NCBI GenBank assembly: GCA_023548195.1
Contig: JAJHZJ010000531.1
Span: 3,396,802-3,460,801, forward strand
Direction: 5' to 3'
Source: Bettongia penicillata ogilbyi
Lineage: Eukaryota > Chordata > Mammalia > Diprotodontia > Potoroidae
Length of the DNA: 64,000 nucleotides
Positions 12,097 through 23,428 of this stretch are shown one piece after another (positions within the stretch are counted from its first letter, which is position 1; the number at the start of each line of letters is the position of its first letter). Made by a program: the position numbers and the translations under genes. The notes beneath the pieces are model-generated. The model did not search any database, was not told where the DNA came from, and worked only from the letters and a program-made list of their open reading frames with translations.

Positions 12097-12950
12097 GAAG
12101 TTGGCATGACTATTGACATTTATCGTAGGTCTGACTGATCTTCACTAAATATTCTGCTCAGCATAGATGCCCCTCTATTTCCTGACAGGTTCTACAAGCC
12201 TACCCTGTCAGATGTGTAAGGAGTTTAATGTTACATAGTACAGGTGTCTACCAAAGAGCTGTGCCTGAAAGACAGGCATGTGAGAACACAGCCAAGCACT
12301 TGTATCTAACACAAAGATCTCTTTTGTCTTACACCAGGTCTCTGTGCTGGCCAGATATTTTCTTTTAAGGAACATGTGGCTTGTGTAACCCATCCGGAGC
12401 CTTATCAGGTCTGGCTTGTTTTGAAACGTGCTGCCTGGTCCTACTGACAGCAGAGTATGAGAGCCGGCTCAGCCACGGCAGCTCATGTTCAAAGCTCTGA
12501 AAAGGAAACAGGCCAGATTGTTGGCCTGGCAAAACACCACCTGTCACCAGGTCCCAGCCACATCTGGACCTATCTATTTCCATGGCTGTTGTTGGATGTG
12601 GGGACTGAGCTTTGCTTCACATCTAAGCCATCTCTTCTACCCTAGGGAATATCCTTAAGTTGTATTGACCACTGAAATTCCTCTTGCCCCCCACCCCCAT
12701 CAGAATTTTTTCACCCACCAGTTCTTCCTTGGTGTTACAAACCAATTTTTTAATTCTTTGGTGTTCTGCACAATCTTCTTATGTTGGAAGAAAAAAAATT
12801 AATAAAAACTAAGTCTAGAAGTCAGAGGTCATATTTGGTTTCCTTGTGAATTGGGAAGATTTTATTTACATTAAGTTTCCATGAACACTTACATGTTAGA
12901 CATGACCATTCCCATCAGTGCTTGGCTCTCCTTCTTTCTTGAATAATCAC
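12097..12950. other. No recognised repeat
   Basis: Relatively GC-rich, unique-looking stretch, particularly 12395-12600. No splice-flanked frame was seen. Confidence 0.4.
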
Positions 12951-12954
12951 TATT

Positions 12955-13540
12955 ATTGCCTTGTGGTGAATCAGTGACACCTGCTGGGGAAAAATAAGAC
13001 TGGAGAGACACTAGATGGGGAACTAGCTGGAGGCAGCTGCTGCCCTCAGGCCTGGAAATACCCCAGGCAATACAGACAAAGGATTAAGAATAAAACCCCA
13101 GCAGCAGGGGTAGGAATCCATATCCAGCTCTAATGAAACCCAAATGCAAGGATTAGTTCCTGGGTTGCTTGATGATGATCTCTCCTGCTCCTATAACACA
13201 AGCCTTTCCTCCATTTCTGGTCCACACACTGGGCATAACTCCCCTTTGAGCTTTTGGCTAAACTTTATCCCATGCAGACTAAGTTCAAGGAAGAATTCCA
13301 TTGACAGGAAATTAAAAGTTTCTAGTAGAACCTGTTTCTTGTTACCTTGTTGCACATCCAGTTTCTCCTTGACTCCCCTTGAAGTTTCAAGGCTAAAATA
13401 CCCTGAAAAGTTTGTCCATATGTTAGAGCTTTTGGTGCACTGGCTCATTTTGTAATAAATATCTGTTTGGTTGATCACCACAGAGGCCCAAGCCTTCTCT
13501 GACTCTCCTTCTGCTTTTTTTCTATGATGCACAAAGTACT
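12955..13540 (+). other. Possible degraded LTR
   Basis: AATAAATATCTG at 13454-13465 followed by a CT-rich stretch (ggcccaagccttctctgactctcc) resembles the polyadenylation signal and U5 of an ERV1-type LTR. No TG...CA ends, TATA box or duplication could be fixed, and no gag/pol/env is nearby. Confidence 0.25.
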
Positions 13541-15325
13541 AAGTGCAAGCATAGTAAGAAATTGTTAGTCCCTAGCTACCTCCCCTTCTGCCTAACATTG
13601 TCAGCATAGTCTCAGTGTCTCCAAGTTTCTGCTTGTATTCAGTTCAGTTCATTTCGGCAAATGTACCTAATATGTGAAGAATGCAAGAGTATGGCATAGA
13701 GGATACCATGGAGTGCTGGACTTTGGGTCAAAAAGATCTGGTTTTAAATGCCTCCTCTGAAATTTGTTAGAACTGTGACTTAACGGAGGGAGTTTCCACA
13801 CAGACAAAACCATTGTTGACACGTGAGGAGTTTCAAAATGTTCAGCCATGGTAACTGACCAATTCTAGAGGAGAGTCCTTATCAGTTTTCCAATCAACCT
13901 AAGACAAAGCATTTGACCCCTCTGGGCATGTACCCTCCAGTCCCATCCAATGAAAGTAATAATTATCTACAAAGCCTGAGGGAAGAGAAAAAGTTTAGTG
14001 TCTGGGTAAAAGATTGAGTTAGGAAGGCACTCTGCCTGATGTCATGGGGCTTTCTCTGACTTTTTATATTTTCATTTTCAAAAAAGCAATCCATTCAGCT
14101 GTCTATGAGATCTTTTTGTCCTAACCTCAGAAAGGTTAGATGTCTATGATGCCAAGCCACTGGGTAGACCAACTTAGCGTTAATATCTTTTCCTAAGTAA
14201 ACAACAAATCCACGCGTGGGATTTGTAGAAGTTCTCCACAGCCTTTCTGGATATGTGGTCATGCCCTAAAATATTCTCACTTGACTTTAATGAAGATTCT
14301 GGAACAAAGAGGTTGACAAGATCTGGGCCAAGCTAGATAGTATAGGTTAGGCTGATTCTTAAACTCTATCTCATTTAGAAGACATACATTAACATATTGA
14401 TTAGATGGAGAATAGATGCATATTGGATATTAACTGAAACCAAACAAAGATTGCAAGGGAATCCTAAGAAAGCCCTGCAGCAAAACAGTTAATAGCACTA
14501 TGTAAACATTTTTCAGACAGAGGTCATATTTGACTGACATATACCTGTATGGGTCTAGTAGAACATTTTTGTAGACTCAAATAACACAAGTCAGCCTGTC
14601 AGTCAGTTGGGCCTGAGCCTAAGGGCTTATTTAAAGTGTAAAAATGAAAACTAAGAGCTTTTACTGTTGATCTCCCTCATTTCTCTTCCACTGGAGCTGG
14701 GAGGACCAGTAGGGATTCCATCCATGTTACAACAAATTGTGGGGCCTATTGGTGAATGACACTATTATTTGTACATGGTGCCCTACATGACCCAATCAAT
14801 TCCAACCGGCAATAAACACCGCTACCTGACTGAGGAACTTAACCTGGGAAACATGGCAACGGAAACAAATGTCATCTGACCCAGATTGGATTTTTTTTTT
14901 CAGTCTATTCATTAAAACTGCTCATAGAACTCCATTTCCTCAGGCATAGCAGGAATAAGTGACAACCGCAAGACAAAGTAAAAGCATATTCAATCTAATC
15001 TTTGATGACCTCATACTGAAATGATTATGGTACCTCCATACCTGGGCCTCCCTTCAGAACAGGAAACATGCCTAACTAATCATTAATACTTTATACTTCA
15101 ACTCTATGTGGCATTTTTAAGAATCTAGAGACCTAAATCAGCTTCCTAGGTTTAGATTTATCTTGACCAAGTTTTCCTTCATTTTCTACATTGAATCTAC
15201 CATTTGGTGCTTGAGGTAGAGGAGACAGGCAGCCAAGAGAGCCTCCTGGTGGCTGCAATCAGAGCCTGTTCAGGGTAAAACTATAAATCCTAGGAAGAGT
15301 ATCTTCTGCTGACCCAAGTCTCCTT
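13541..15325. other. Mostly unannotated; short palindrome inside
   Basis: About 1.8 kb with no confident repeat, apart from a weak MIR-like trace at 13690-13810 (gtgctggactttgggtc, then tttaaatgcctcctctg). The palindrome at 14204-14226 is listed separately. Confidence 0.35.
14204..14226. repeat. CpG-containing near-perfect palindrome
   Basis: ACAAATCCACG pairs with CGTGGGATTTGT with one extra G. The centre is ACGCGT, with two CpGs in CpG-poor surroundings. Confidence 0.8.
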
Positions 15326-15327
15326 TG

Positions 15328-15480
15328 AGTATCTCTCATCTCAGCTACAATACATTCTTCAAGGAGGCCTGTTGGTTGGTTTCCCTTACCAGAACCTGTT
15401 TTTAGATCCTGCATTTATTTCTATTAGATTATAAATTCTATGAGGGTAACCCCCCTTGTCTTGCTTTATTTTGTAGGAAG
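15328..15480 (+). mobile_element. L2 LINE 3' fragment
   Basis: 'ttctattagattataaattctatgaggg' and 'cttgtcttgctttattttgta' resemble the L2 3' region. It is short and diverged. Confidence 0.5.
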
Positions 15481-15555
15481 AGTTTTCTGAGCAATTTTAT
15501 TGAATTGACATGGTGGTGAACCTCATTCAGAACTTTGTATTTCATCAGCTGGAAA

Positions 15556-15569
15556 TGATTTGGTACTTG
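15556..15569. repeat. Target-site duplication, left copy (SINE at 15570)
   Basis: TGATTTGGTACTTG is repeated exactly at 15815-15828, framing the SINE. Confidence 0.9.
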
Positions 15570-15814
15570 GTAGCGTTTATTGTTTCAGTCATGTCTGACT
15601 CTCTGTGACTCCACTTGGGGTTTTCTTGGCAAAGTTACTAGAGTGGTTTGCCATTTCCTTCTCCATACCATTTTACAGATGAGAAAATTGAGGTAAACAG
15701 GGTTTTGTGATTTGCCCAAGGTCACACAAGTAGTAAGTGTCAGAGGCCAGATTTGAACTCAGGTTTTCCTGACTCCAGGCCTGGTGCTCTATCCTCCGCA
15801 CCACCTAGCTGCCC
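15570..15814 (-). repeat. RTE-tailed marsupial SINE, full length with target duplication
   Basis: Minus-strand head (antisense 'gccaggtggtgcggagg' region at 15780-15814), B-box-like gagttcaaatc, CORE and the RTE-like tail at 15570-15615 are all present. It is flanked by a perfect 14-bp duplication (15556-15569 and 15815-15828), which fixes both ends and indicates a fairly recent insertion. Confidence 0.92.
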
Positions 15815-15925
15815 TGATTTGGTACTTGATGATAGTTATTTGTGCTTGGCTTATAAGAGGGAGTCTTCTTCCAAGGCAGATCATACTGTTTTCTTGTATT
15901 TTCTGAGAAATACACAATAGCTGAA

Positions 15926-15980
15926 TACATACATACATATATATATACACACACATACATACACATATACATATATATGT
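15926..15980. repeat. TACATA/TATACA microsatellite
   Basis: Alternating purine-pyrimidine repeat from 'atacatacatacat' to 'catatatatg'. Confidence 0.85.
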
Positions 15981-17980
15981 CTCAGAGACCAGGGACTCTG
16001 AAGATGGGCCCTGGACTCTGGGGAACACCCATGTACTTGCATTATGGCACAGACACTGACTGATCATTCCTTCTTCTCAGCTCCAGAAGTGTCAACTTTC
16101 TTGGCCTAAGATATGCCGGTTTTGCTGGGTCAGTGGTTTAATTAGTATTTTGTGCTCTAGGTCTCAGAGTACTTGGATCCTGGCCTATAGAGATAATAGC
16201 AAAGGTACATGCCCATTAGTCCATGCTTGTACTCTTGCTTGTACTCTTGACCACCAGGTCCCAAGACAAGGGAACCATACAGCCAAGTAGTGGGGTTTTC
16301 TGGACCCTAATCTTAGAGAGAGAAAAGGAGGCGTTCTGGGGAGTAGTAACAGCCCATCAGGGGATGAGAAAAAAAAGTGATCCTCTATCAGTAAACAGAA
16401 GACCCATATTTTGCTTCTATGATTACAATGAGTTATTCCTTCAACACTAATCTGGGACAAACTCATTTTCTTTCCCAAGTTCCAAGCTTATTTTCCTTCC
16501 TCTGGAGTCCAAAGCCTCAGTGGAGTACTATAAGATTAGATATCTTTTTGGGTCTTGTGGATAAAATCTAGACTCACTGAAATGTCAAAGTTTGCCTCTT
16601 TAACAATTCCAAATATATTTCCTCTCTAGGAGAAGTCGGAGAGCTTGGAGTGATGTTACAAGTCTGAAGTACTATATAGATCCCAGGGGAAAGGTGAGAT
16701 TAACCATAGAAGTAAAGGGAATCATACCAATTGTTCATAGGCTGTTGCACATCCTTTATGTTGTTTTGGCATTTTATGTGGGGTGAAATAAAAACTGTCA
16801 CATTCCTAGCATATGTATTATCACTTTTATTGTTTATATGGGAGATGGAGACCCTTCTACTCATCTCTGTAAAGCCTGGGACATGAGCTATTCTAAAACT
16901 AGATTTGGAGATCCCTGGAGATAATTTGATAGAGGCGTAACAAACTAAAGACATTTTAGAGACTGCCCCAAAGATCAAACCAGGTCCTCATCACATCAGA
17001 ATTTTGAGCGCCGAGCCACCAATGACATTCATATTCCCAGTGCTTAGGTCTCAACTTGAATAATTTCTTAACAAATATTTACTATATTGAATTGAATCAC
17101 ACTAGAATATAAATGACTAAGGAGAGCTTCAAGAGTTGTTTTTTCAGGGTCAGAGAGAGACATTGCCTTTTTACAGAGGGTCAGGACCTTAACCAAATGG
17201 AATGAAGGCATATCTGAAGGGTGGGAGGGAGATGTTAAAGATTTGGAAGCTGCATCCAGGCGTGCCCAATAGCCCTGATACACTCATTAATGGTGGTTTT
17301 TTCCACTTGCCTGAAAAACTTCAGCTAGCCCTACTTCTCAAGCAAATAACAAGTATTATTAATCATCTCCTATAGGTCAGGCATGAGTTCAGATCACTCA
17401 GGAACATGTCTCTTTTTCCTCTGTGACTTTTGCTCTCACTTCTCTCCTCTTCTCACCTTCCAGGTCTTCATCTCCCTCTTCCCATTGTCTCCAACAAAGC
17501 ATGAAAGGGTTAAGTGTAAGGCAGGGGAGATGTAGTCATTGTTATTAGGGTTTGGGAGCTGTGGTCAGAAGAGTGGTGCACTGCTGCTCTGACCACCCCC
17601 ATCTTCCCCTGGAAAGCCTGGAGAAGTAACTGATACGATTATGTCCAAGATATATCCAACCTCCCTGTATGTCATCGGAGCCTACTGCCTCCCTTCAGAC
17701 ATCTGGTTCTCTTCCTTTGTGTCCATATGGGCTTTAGTTTCCCCAAGTGCCCCCTTTCAAGTTCTCAAGCATGCAAGTCCTGTATCCTGGTATACAACCT
17801 CCAGGGGAGCGGGGAGGTGTGGGGTCCCAGAGAGGTGGGGTAAGAATGAATCCTGGTCCCAGTCATCTTCAAACTCTATATTAATGAGTACTATTCTTAT
17901 TTTAATGCTTGAAAAATGTGACCCAGTAGGCCAGAACTATAATGGCTTTAACATTAGAGTATGACTTTAATAATGATAAC
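15981..17980. other. No recognised gene or confident repeat
   Basis: About 2 kb of unique-looking sequence. Small open frames show no family resemblance or codon signal. Confidence 0.4.
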
Positions 17981-17984
17981 CACT

Positions 17985-18152
17985 TTCATTCGTATCTTTG
18001 AAACATACAAGGTACTTTCTCTGTATATTGCCATCACAGCAGCCTTTGAGGTCAGTAAGACAGAACTATTATCCTCATTTTACATGTGAGAAAGCTTGAG
18101 ACTCACAAGGTTAAGTGACTTGCCCAGAACTTTGAATCAAGTAATATTCAAG
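17985..18152 (-). repeat. MIR-family remnant
   Basis: 'ttgaaacatacaaggtactttc', 'attatcctcattttacatgtgag', 'ggttaagtgacttgcccagaac' give the antisense tail and core. Confidence 0.65.
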
Positions 18153-18365
18153 AAGCAAGAGAGTTGGCAGCTAGAAGAAACCGGGGTTGAAATCCTGGCT
18201 GACACATTTATGTCAATTTGCATGGCATTTAAACTTTTTAGGGCTCAGTTTCTTCATCTGTAAAATGGGGCTCATCTTGTAACAACTGCTTGACTGACCT
18301 TGCAGGATTACTATGTGGAAATCTTTTATAAACCTTTACATGCTATAGAAATGAGAATTATTGTT
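18153..18365 (+). repeat. MIR SINE
   Basis: 'ggggttgaaatcctggctgacac', 'tcagtttcttcatctgtaaaatgggg', 'gcaggattactatg' and 'cctttacatgctatagaaatg' run in MIR order on the plus strand. It abuts the preceding antisense MIR, making a head-to-head pair. Confidence 0.7.
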
Positions 18366-18584
18366 ATGCCATTTTTGCCTAATTTTTTGTACCAAAACCA
18401 CCCTTATGTCTGAGCACTCTGGTTTAAACCTAGCCAAACAAAACAATTCCACTTTATCTATTAGATTTGTTCACCATGAATTCCAAGCCTCCTCTGCAAG
18501 CTTTGTTCACACCATTCCTCTTAAAGGTTCTGGTAACTTAGTCCCATCCTATCCTACACCATCCAGGCCAACTCCAATGGTCCT
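18366..18584. other. No recognised feature
   Basis: Pyrimidine-rich, L2-like in texture (cattcctcttaaagg), but not assignable. Confidence 0.3.
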
Positions 18585-18728
18585 GATCCATATCTGGCCA
18601 CTGGACCCAGATGGCTCTGAAGGAAAAAGTGAGGCTGGTGACTTTACACAGCCCTCTTGCAATTGACTTTCAAATCATGGCATCATCTTCCTGATGTCAT
18701 TTCCTCTTCAGGAACAAAGGACAAACCC
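18585..18728 (+). repeat. Tail fragment of WSINE1/WALLSI-like SINE
   Basis: 'atctggccactggacccagatggctctg', 'gtgaggctggtgac' and 'gaacaaaggacaaac' match the second marsupial SINE tail type seen complete at 53915-54229. It is diverged and 5'-truncated. Confidence 0.6.
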
Positions 18729-18968
18729 CAGTCCTACACAACCAGGGTTCAAGGCTCCTATCCTCTAGGAAGTCATCCCAGACTCAATGCATCCAGTTCC
18801 TTTTGCTTTCTTCTAGAAGTCAGGAGTAAGTACCCTTTGGTTTATTCAGCCACTTGTACACAAGCAAAATATCCTCATATTTATAGAACAACAATTGGAA
18901 GAAAGCCCAAGTTTCCTCTGATTGAGTTAAGAGGTATAAACAAAACTAGCAGTTTCTCTGTAGATGAC

Positions 18969-18970
18969 TC

Positions 18971-19029
<59 letters not shown>

Positions 19030-19128
19030 CTCTCTTTGTCTCTGTCTCTGTCTCTCTCTCCTTCTGTCTCTCTCCCTCCCTCCCTCTCTCTTTCTCTCTC
19101 GCTCTCTCTCTCTCACTTGCTCTCTCTC

Positions 19129-19133
<5 letters not shown>
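18969..19133 (+). repeat. (CT)n microsatellite
   Basis: Long CT run with a few G interruptions, directly followed by (CA)n. The reading frames here are repeat artefacts. Confidence 0.95.

Positions 19134-19194
<61 letters not shown>
19134..19194 (+). repeat. (CA)n microsatellite
   Basis: About 30 uninterrupted CA units. Long enough to be polymorphic. Confidence 0.97.
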
Positions 19195-19199
<5 letters not shown>

Positions 19200-19227
19200 C
19201 TCCTTTTAAGTAAGTGACCATATTATT

Positions 19228-19470
19228 GCAGCTAGGTAGTACAGTAGATAGAGGACTGGGCCTGGAGTCAGGAAGATCTGAGTTCAAATATGTCCTTAGA
19301 TACTTACTATCTGTGTGACCCTGAGCAAGTCATGTAACCCTATTTGTATCAGTTTCCTTTTCTATAAAATGAGCTGGAGACAGAAATGGCAAACCATTCT
19401 AGTATGTTTGACAAGAACATTCCAAAGGAAGTCATGAAGAGTTGGATATGACTGAAACAACTGAACAATG
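19228..19470 (+). repeat. RTE-tailed marsupial SINE, plus orientation
   Basis: Starts GCAGCTAGGTAGTACAGT (head, A-box-like), then gagttcaaat (B-box-like), 'tgtgtgaccctgagcaagtca' (CORE), 'aaaatgagctggag', 'aatggcaaaccatt' and the tail 'gagttggatatgactgaaac'. Full length. Confidence 0.9.
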
Positions 19471-19594
19471 ATGACTGTGCCATATGAAAAACAGAATCTA
19501 AAGACTGGGGGAACTGAGCGAACTAAGCATATGTAGTAGATTGGGAATGGGTCAGTCCTTCTGACAGTTCCAATTCAGATCTCACCGCAGTTTA

Positions 19595-19725
19595 CAAGAG
19601 GATTATAGATTTGGGATAGAAAGGCCCTCAGGGTTCATCCTTCAAATCCACCCCTTATTTCATGGGAAAGTTGAGCTCCAGGGAGGCAATCTCCCTGGAC
19701 AAATAGGTAATGAAGGCAGAGATGC
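19595..19725 (-). repeat. CORE-SINE remnant
   Basis: 'gatttgggatagaaaggccctcagggttcatcc' and 'gggaaagttgagctccagggagg' match the tail half of the MIR/THER1-like element in antisense. Confidence 0.55.
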
Positions 19726-19906
19726 CCACCCTGGGCATTAATTTGGAGATAGAGAGCAAAACACACTCATAGTCACAGTTCAGCACTCAGGAGAATAAAG
19801 CAAAAGGGCAAGGATATAGAGGGAATCTCAGGAAATGCCTATAGAAAGTAGGATAGATAATAATTATATTAGTATATTATGTATATTGTATATCATATAG
19901 ATTATA

Positions 19907-20087
19907 TCCTGGGTCATCCCCAGTCATCCTGAAGAATATCTAGTCACTGAATTTAGCTGGCTCTGGAGGAGAAGTGAGGTGGTGACCAGTATAGTCCTCC
20001 CTCACTGAAAAACAAACTCAAGTGTAAGTCATGTCATTGTTTCTCTGATGGCATGGTCTTCTTCGGCAATGAAGGACGAACACACAC
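19907..20087 (+). repeat. 5'-truncated WSINE1/WALLSI-like SINE with target duplication
   Basis: Begins inside the element at 'cctgggtcatccccagtcatcc' and ends 'atggtcttcttcggcaatgaagg'. AGATTATA occurs at 19899-19906 and again at 20088-20095, so truncation happened at insertion. Confidence 0.85.
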
Positions 20088-20099
20088 AGATTATAATTT

Positions 20100-20275
20100 T
20101 GTACAGGATAATAATGATTCTATTAATTATAGGATTTTCAAGTTGGATCATCTAGTCCAATTCCCTCATTTTACAAATGAGAAAATTTTGGCCCCAAGAA
20201 ATGAAGGGCTGGCCCCAAATCATACAAGAAAAGAATGGTATTATTAGAAATCACTAATATCTAGGATTAGATCAG
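20100..20275 (-). repeat. CORE-SINE remnant
   Basis: 'attataggattttcaagttggatcatctagtccaattccctcattttacaaatgag' (segments) followed by a degraded core. Antisense MIR/THER1-like. Confidence 0.6.
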
Positions 20276-20500
20276 AAAGGTTACATCTTCAGGAACAGAG
20301 GGTTGCTATATGAAAGAGCAAAAAAGAAGTCATGGAAAAGGATGATAATTGAATTACTGTCCCCAACCTTTGGTGTGGCCACACCAGAGGCGTATTTGAC
20401 ATCCACTGGATGCTCAGACATCCCACTCTGACTCACCAACTGTTCTCTTGATGATTCACTTTGAATCCCTGGAATATGGGAGCTGAGATTGTTTTCCCTA

Positions 20501-20668
20501 TTGTTCATTTCAGTCATGTCTGACTCTTTGTGACACCATTTAGGGGTTTCTTGGCAAAGATATTGGAGCAGTTTGCCATTTCCTTCTCCAGATCATTTTA
20601 CAGATGAGGAAACTGGGGCAAACAGGGTTGAATGATTTGCCCAGGGTCACACAGCTAGTAAGTGTCTA
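20501..20668 (-). repeat. 5'-truncated RTE-tailed SINE with target duplication
   Basis: The RTE-like tail and CORE are present but the tRNA-like head is absent. TTTTCCCTA at 20492-20500 recurs at 20669-20677, so the truncated form was inserted as such. Confidence 0.85.
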
Positions 20669-20679
20669 TTTTCCCTACT

Positions 20680-21190
20680 TTGGTACTAATTCATTTGATC
20701 ACAATGAAAAGTTTTACTATTTTCAAAAAGAAAGAAAAAGATGACAAAACATTCAGCTCAATTTAACAAGCATTTTATCTGGTCCCTCCTAGGTGGTAGG
20801 AGGGAAGGCTGCTATGATAATGAAAGGAAAGATAATAGATGGGTACTCACTGCAGACCATACTATGGATATACATGGTAATGAGGGATTGTCAATTCTGA
20901 TAGAAGTCTGCAGGCAAGGGCGTTTTGGAGACAGCACAGAAGGAGGGTAGGAGAAGGGTTGGGTGGGACAGTGCCTCATATATTATGGGAATGAGGAAAG
21001 GAATTATACCTTTGTTTTTGTAGTGACATCTGCTCTGGCTGTTGCTATTTTTATGAGCTCTCTAGACAAATGAGCCCACCAATCATTTTATATATTGCTG
21101 AACTCACTACCAGAACCCATTTATCTGTCTCTATCTCAATGACTATGTTGATCTCATGGATTCTGGATCAGTCAATTGTGCTTCTAGGGT
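20680..21190. other. No recognised feature
   Basis: No confident repeat or coding signal. Confidence 0.4.
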
Positions 21191-21194
21191 CATA

Positions 21195-21335
21195 ATAAAT
21201 TTCAGTTTCCCCATTTATAAGACAGGAATAATAATATGGCCTAGTGGCTTCTGAGAAGTAAAAATTGGGATTCAAGCCCTGCCTCTGACACATAGTGGTA
21301 TTAGGACTTTAGACAAGTCACCTGTCTTCTCATTG
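21195..21335 (+). repeat. MIR remnant
   Basis: Contains 'ttcagtttccccatttataagacagg' and a MIR head 'gggattcaagccctgcctctgacaca'. It looks like pieces of two old copies. Confidence 0.5.
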
Positions 21336-21339
21336 CCCA

Positions 21340-21492
21340 AGGGAACTTTCTTTTTTTGGAGGCAACTGGAGTTAAGTGAATTGTCCAAGAGTCACATAGC
21401 TCGTAAGTATTTGAGGTGGGAAGTTGCGCTCAGGTCCTCCTGACTCTAGGGCTGATGCTCTCATCCACTACACCACACAGCTGCTTTCCCCC
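21340..21492 (-). repeat. tRNA-head/CORE SINE, 3'-truncated
   Basis: 'gttaagtgaattgtccaagagtcac', 'caggtcctcctgactctaggg', 'ccactacaccacacagctgc' give an antisense core and head without the tail. Confidence 0.75.
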
Positions 21493-21574
21493 TCCCCTAC
21501 CAAGCAACCTTCTGAGACTATAAACTGGAGTTTAGTTGTCGCTGGGAATTCCCTACACCAATAAAATCCTGGTC

Positions 21575-21905
21575 AAGTCAAATAATAATGATAATAAAAA
21601 TGATCATCTGCCATGACCTCTCGCATAGGATTGTTAGGAAGAAAACACTTTGGAAACTGTAGGTATTATATGTTGCATTATTATGAATGAGAAACAACTG
21701 ACACATAAACTGACTTCAAAATTTGCAAAGCACTTTACATACACTATCTAATCTGATCCTCATAAAAAAATCTATTAAAGTAGGTGACACAGATGTTGTT
21801 ATACCTATTTTACAAGTAGAGAAACTGAGACTTGGAGAAATTAATTGGTCAGCAAGCCTCAGAATCAGAATTTGAACTCAGGTCCGATACACTCAAAATT
21901 CACAA
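21575..21905. repeat. Two adjoining MIR-family remnants
   Basis: A plus-strand MIR tail ('ataggattgttaggaag', 'ggaaactgtaggtattat') is followed from about 21715 by an antisense copy ('gcaaagcactttacatac', 'ctattttacaagtagag', 'gaactcaggtccgatacac'). Confidence 0.6.
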
Positions 21906-22029
21906 CTCAAGGAATTTCAAAAATTGTAGAGCACGGAACCAATGTATCTTTAACTTGTCTAAATACTTCCTGGGTTTGTTTCCACTTAACGTTTCCACTT
22001 AAATTGTAAGCAAGATCCATGTCCTTTAT

Positions 22030-22235
22030 TTCTTTTTTAAAATTTTTATTTCTTTAATTCTGAACTAAAAAATAAAACAAGCATTTCCATAATATAGTGG
22101 AATGGGGGAAAAAAGATGGTTGTATGTGAAACTGCAAATTTATTATGTGCAACTTACTATTCCTTTTAAACATATCATAAAGTTATCATGTACCTTTCCC
22201 TTTTTTCTTCCTTCCCCCCTCAGATGTGGCTACTA
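22030..22235 (-). mobile_element. L1 3' UTR fragment
   Basis: 'gaaactgcaaatttattatgtgcaacttac' and 'taaagttatcatgtacc' closely match 34498-34562, which continues into an antisense L1 3' end, so this is the same family and orientation. Confidence 0.6.
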
Positions 22236-22237
22236 TG

Positions 22238-22325
22238 AGACACATATATACATATATATACACATATACATACACACATATACATACATGCACACATATG
22301 TATGTGTATATACATATGTTATATC
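22238..22325. repeat. TATACA/CATATA microsatellite
   Basis: Alternating purine-pyrimidine repeat directly attached to the L1 fragment. Confidence 0.9.
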
Positions 22326-22329
22326 ATTC

Positions 22330-22590
22330 TGAAATACATTTTTTTAAAATTTCCCCACAAAGCTTAGTAACACAGTCATCATGGAACAGGAACTTAAGAA
22401 ATGCTTGTTGAAAAAGGCAAGACAGAGGAGTGTGCTGATAAATGTTTAATATAATACAAGTGAAATGTTTTTAAGCTTTATCTGAATTAACATTTATTTC
22501 ATCACTTTCTTAAGTCTAGACAGTCAATATAAATATTGATATATATAAATCATTTCACCTCAAAGGCAGGAAATTTTTGCCTTTGATCAT
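22330..22590. other. No recognised feature
   Basis: AT-rich sequence without named repeats. Confidence 0.4.
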
Positions 22591-22604
22591 TCATTCTTCA
22601 AATC

Positions 22605-22720
22605 TGAAAGGCAGCATGGTGTGGAGTGACGGCTAGCCTCCAAGTAATGAAGGCTTGAGTTCGAGATCTGCTCTGACAATTTCTTACCTAGTGAGAATGG
22701 GCAAATTTCTGACTGGGCTT
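22605..22720 (+). repeat. MIR-like head fragment
   Basis: 'ggcagcatggtgtggag', 'taatgaaggcttgagttcgagatctgctctgac' match a tRNA-like head with A- and B-box-like motifs. Confidence 0.55.
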
Positions 22721-22954
22721 TAAGCAACTTTCTGAGACTATAAATTCCAATCTGCATTGATGGAGGGAATTTCCATGCTGGAAACTACCCTGCCTCTTCA
22801 AAATCACAGGTCTAATAAAAAACAACTCTGCAACATAGTAGTAATGGTAGGACGTTAAATCACCCTTTGCGTCAGCATTCTTCTTTCTAAGTCTCACCTT
22901 ACTTATTCCTCATTGACCTCATTCCTCTGCCTGCAATGCCCTACTGCTATATGC

Positions 22955-23112
22955 AGTGTGATTCCTTGAACTTGGAGCAGAAGGACCTAAGTTTGCGTTC
23001 TGGCTTTTACACCCTGTGAGACCTTAACGTAACCCCGCTGGGCTTCAGTTTCCTTACCTGCCAGAAGAAGGGATTGAATAAATGTCGCCATGTTCCTTTC
23101 AGCTCTGGGAGA
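22955..23112 (+). repeat. MIR SINE
   Basis: 'gaacttggagcagaaggacctaagttt', 'ccctgtgagacctta', 'gggcttcagtttccttacctg', 'cctttcagctctgg' in MIR order. Confidence 0.7.
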
Positions 23113-23183
23113 GCCCCCTTCTGTGCTGTGAATATGGAGAAAGAACAAAACCCCCAAAACAAAACCTACTCACGGATACACGT

Positions 23184-23428
23184 GTTGTTGAATTGTTTCT
23201 CAATTGTGTCCAGCTCTTCCTGACCTCATGTGGGGTTTTCTTAGCAAAGATACTGGAGTGGTTTGCCATTTCCTTTTCCAGATCATTTTACAGGTGAGAA
23301 AACTGAGGCAAACAGGATTAAGTGACTTGCCCAGGGTCACACAACTAGTAAGTGTTTGAGGCTGGATTTAAACTCAGGTCTTACTGACTTCAGGTCCAAC
23401 ACTCTCTACTGCATCACCTTAACTGTCC
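23184..23428 (-). repeat. RTE-tailed marsupial SINE, full length
   Basis: Antisense tail at 23184-23235, 'gtttgccatttccttttccag', 'gtgacttgcccagggtcacac' and the head at 23380-23428. No clear target duplication was found. Confidence 0.88.

Noticed and set aside
12955..13540. LTR call with fixed ends
   Set aside because: Only an AATAAA and a CT-rich U5-like stretch were seen. No terminal dinucleotides or duplication support it, so it is kept only as a low-confidence entry.
18657..19287. Frames of 81-186 codons across the CT/CA repeats
   Set aside because: They are low-complexity translation of (CT)n and (CA)n.
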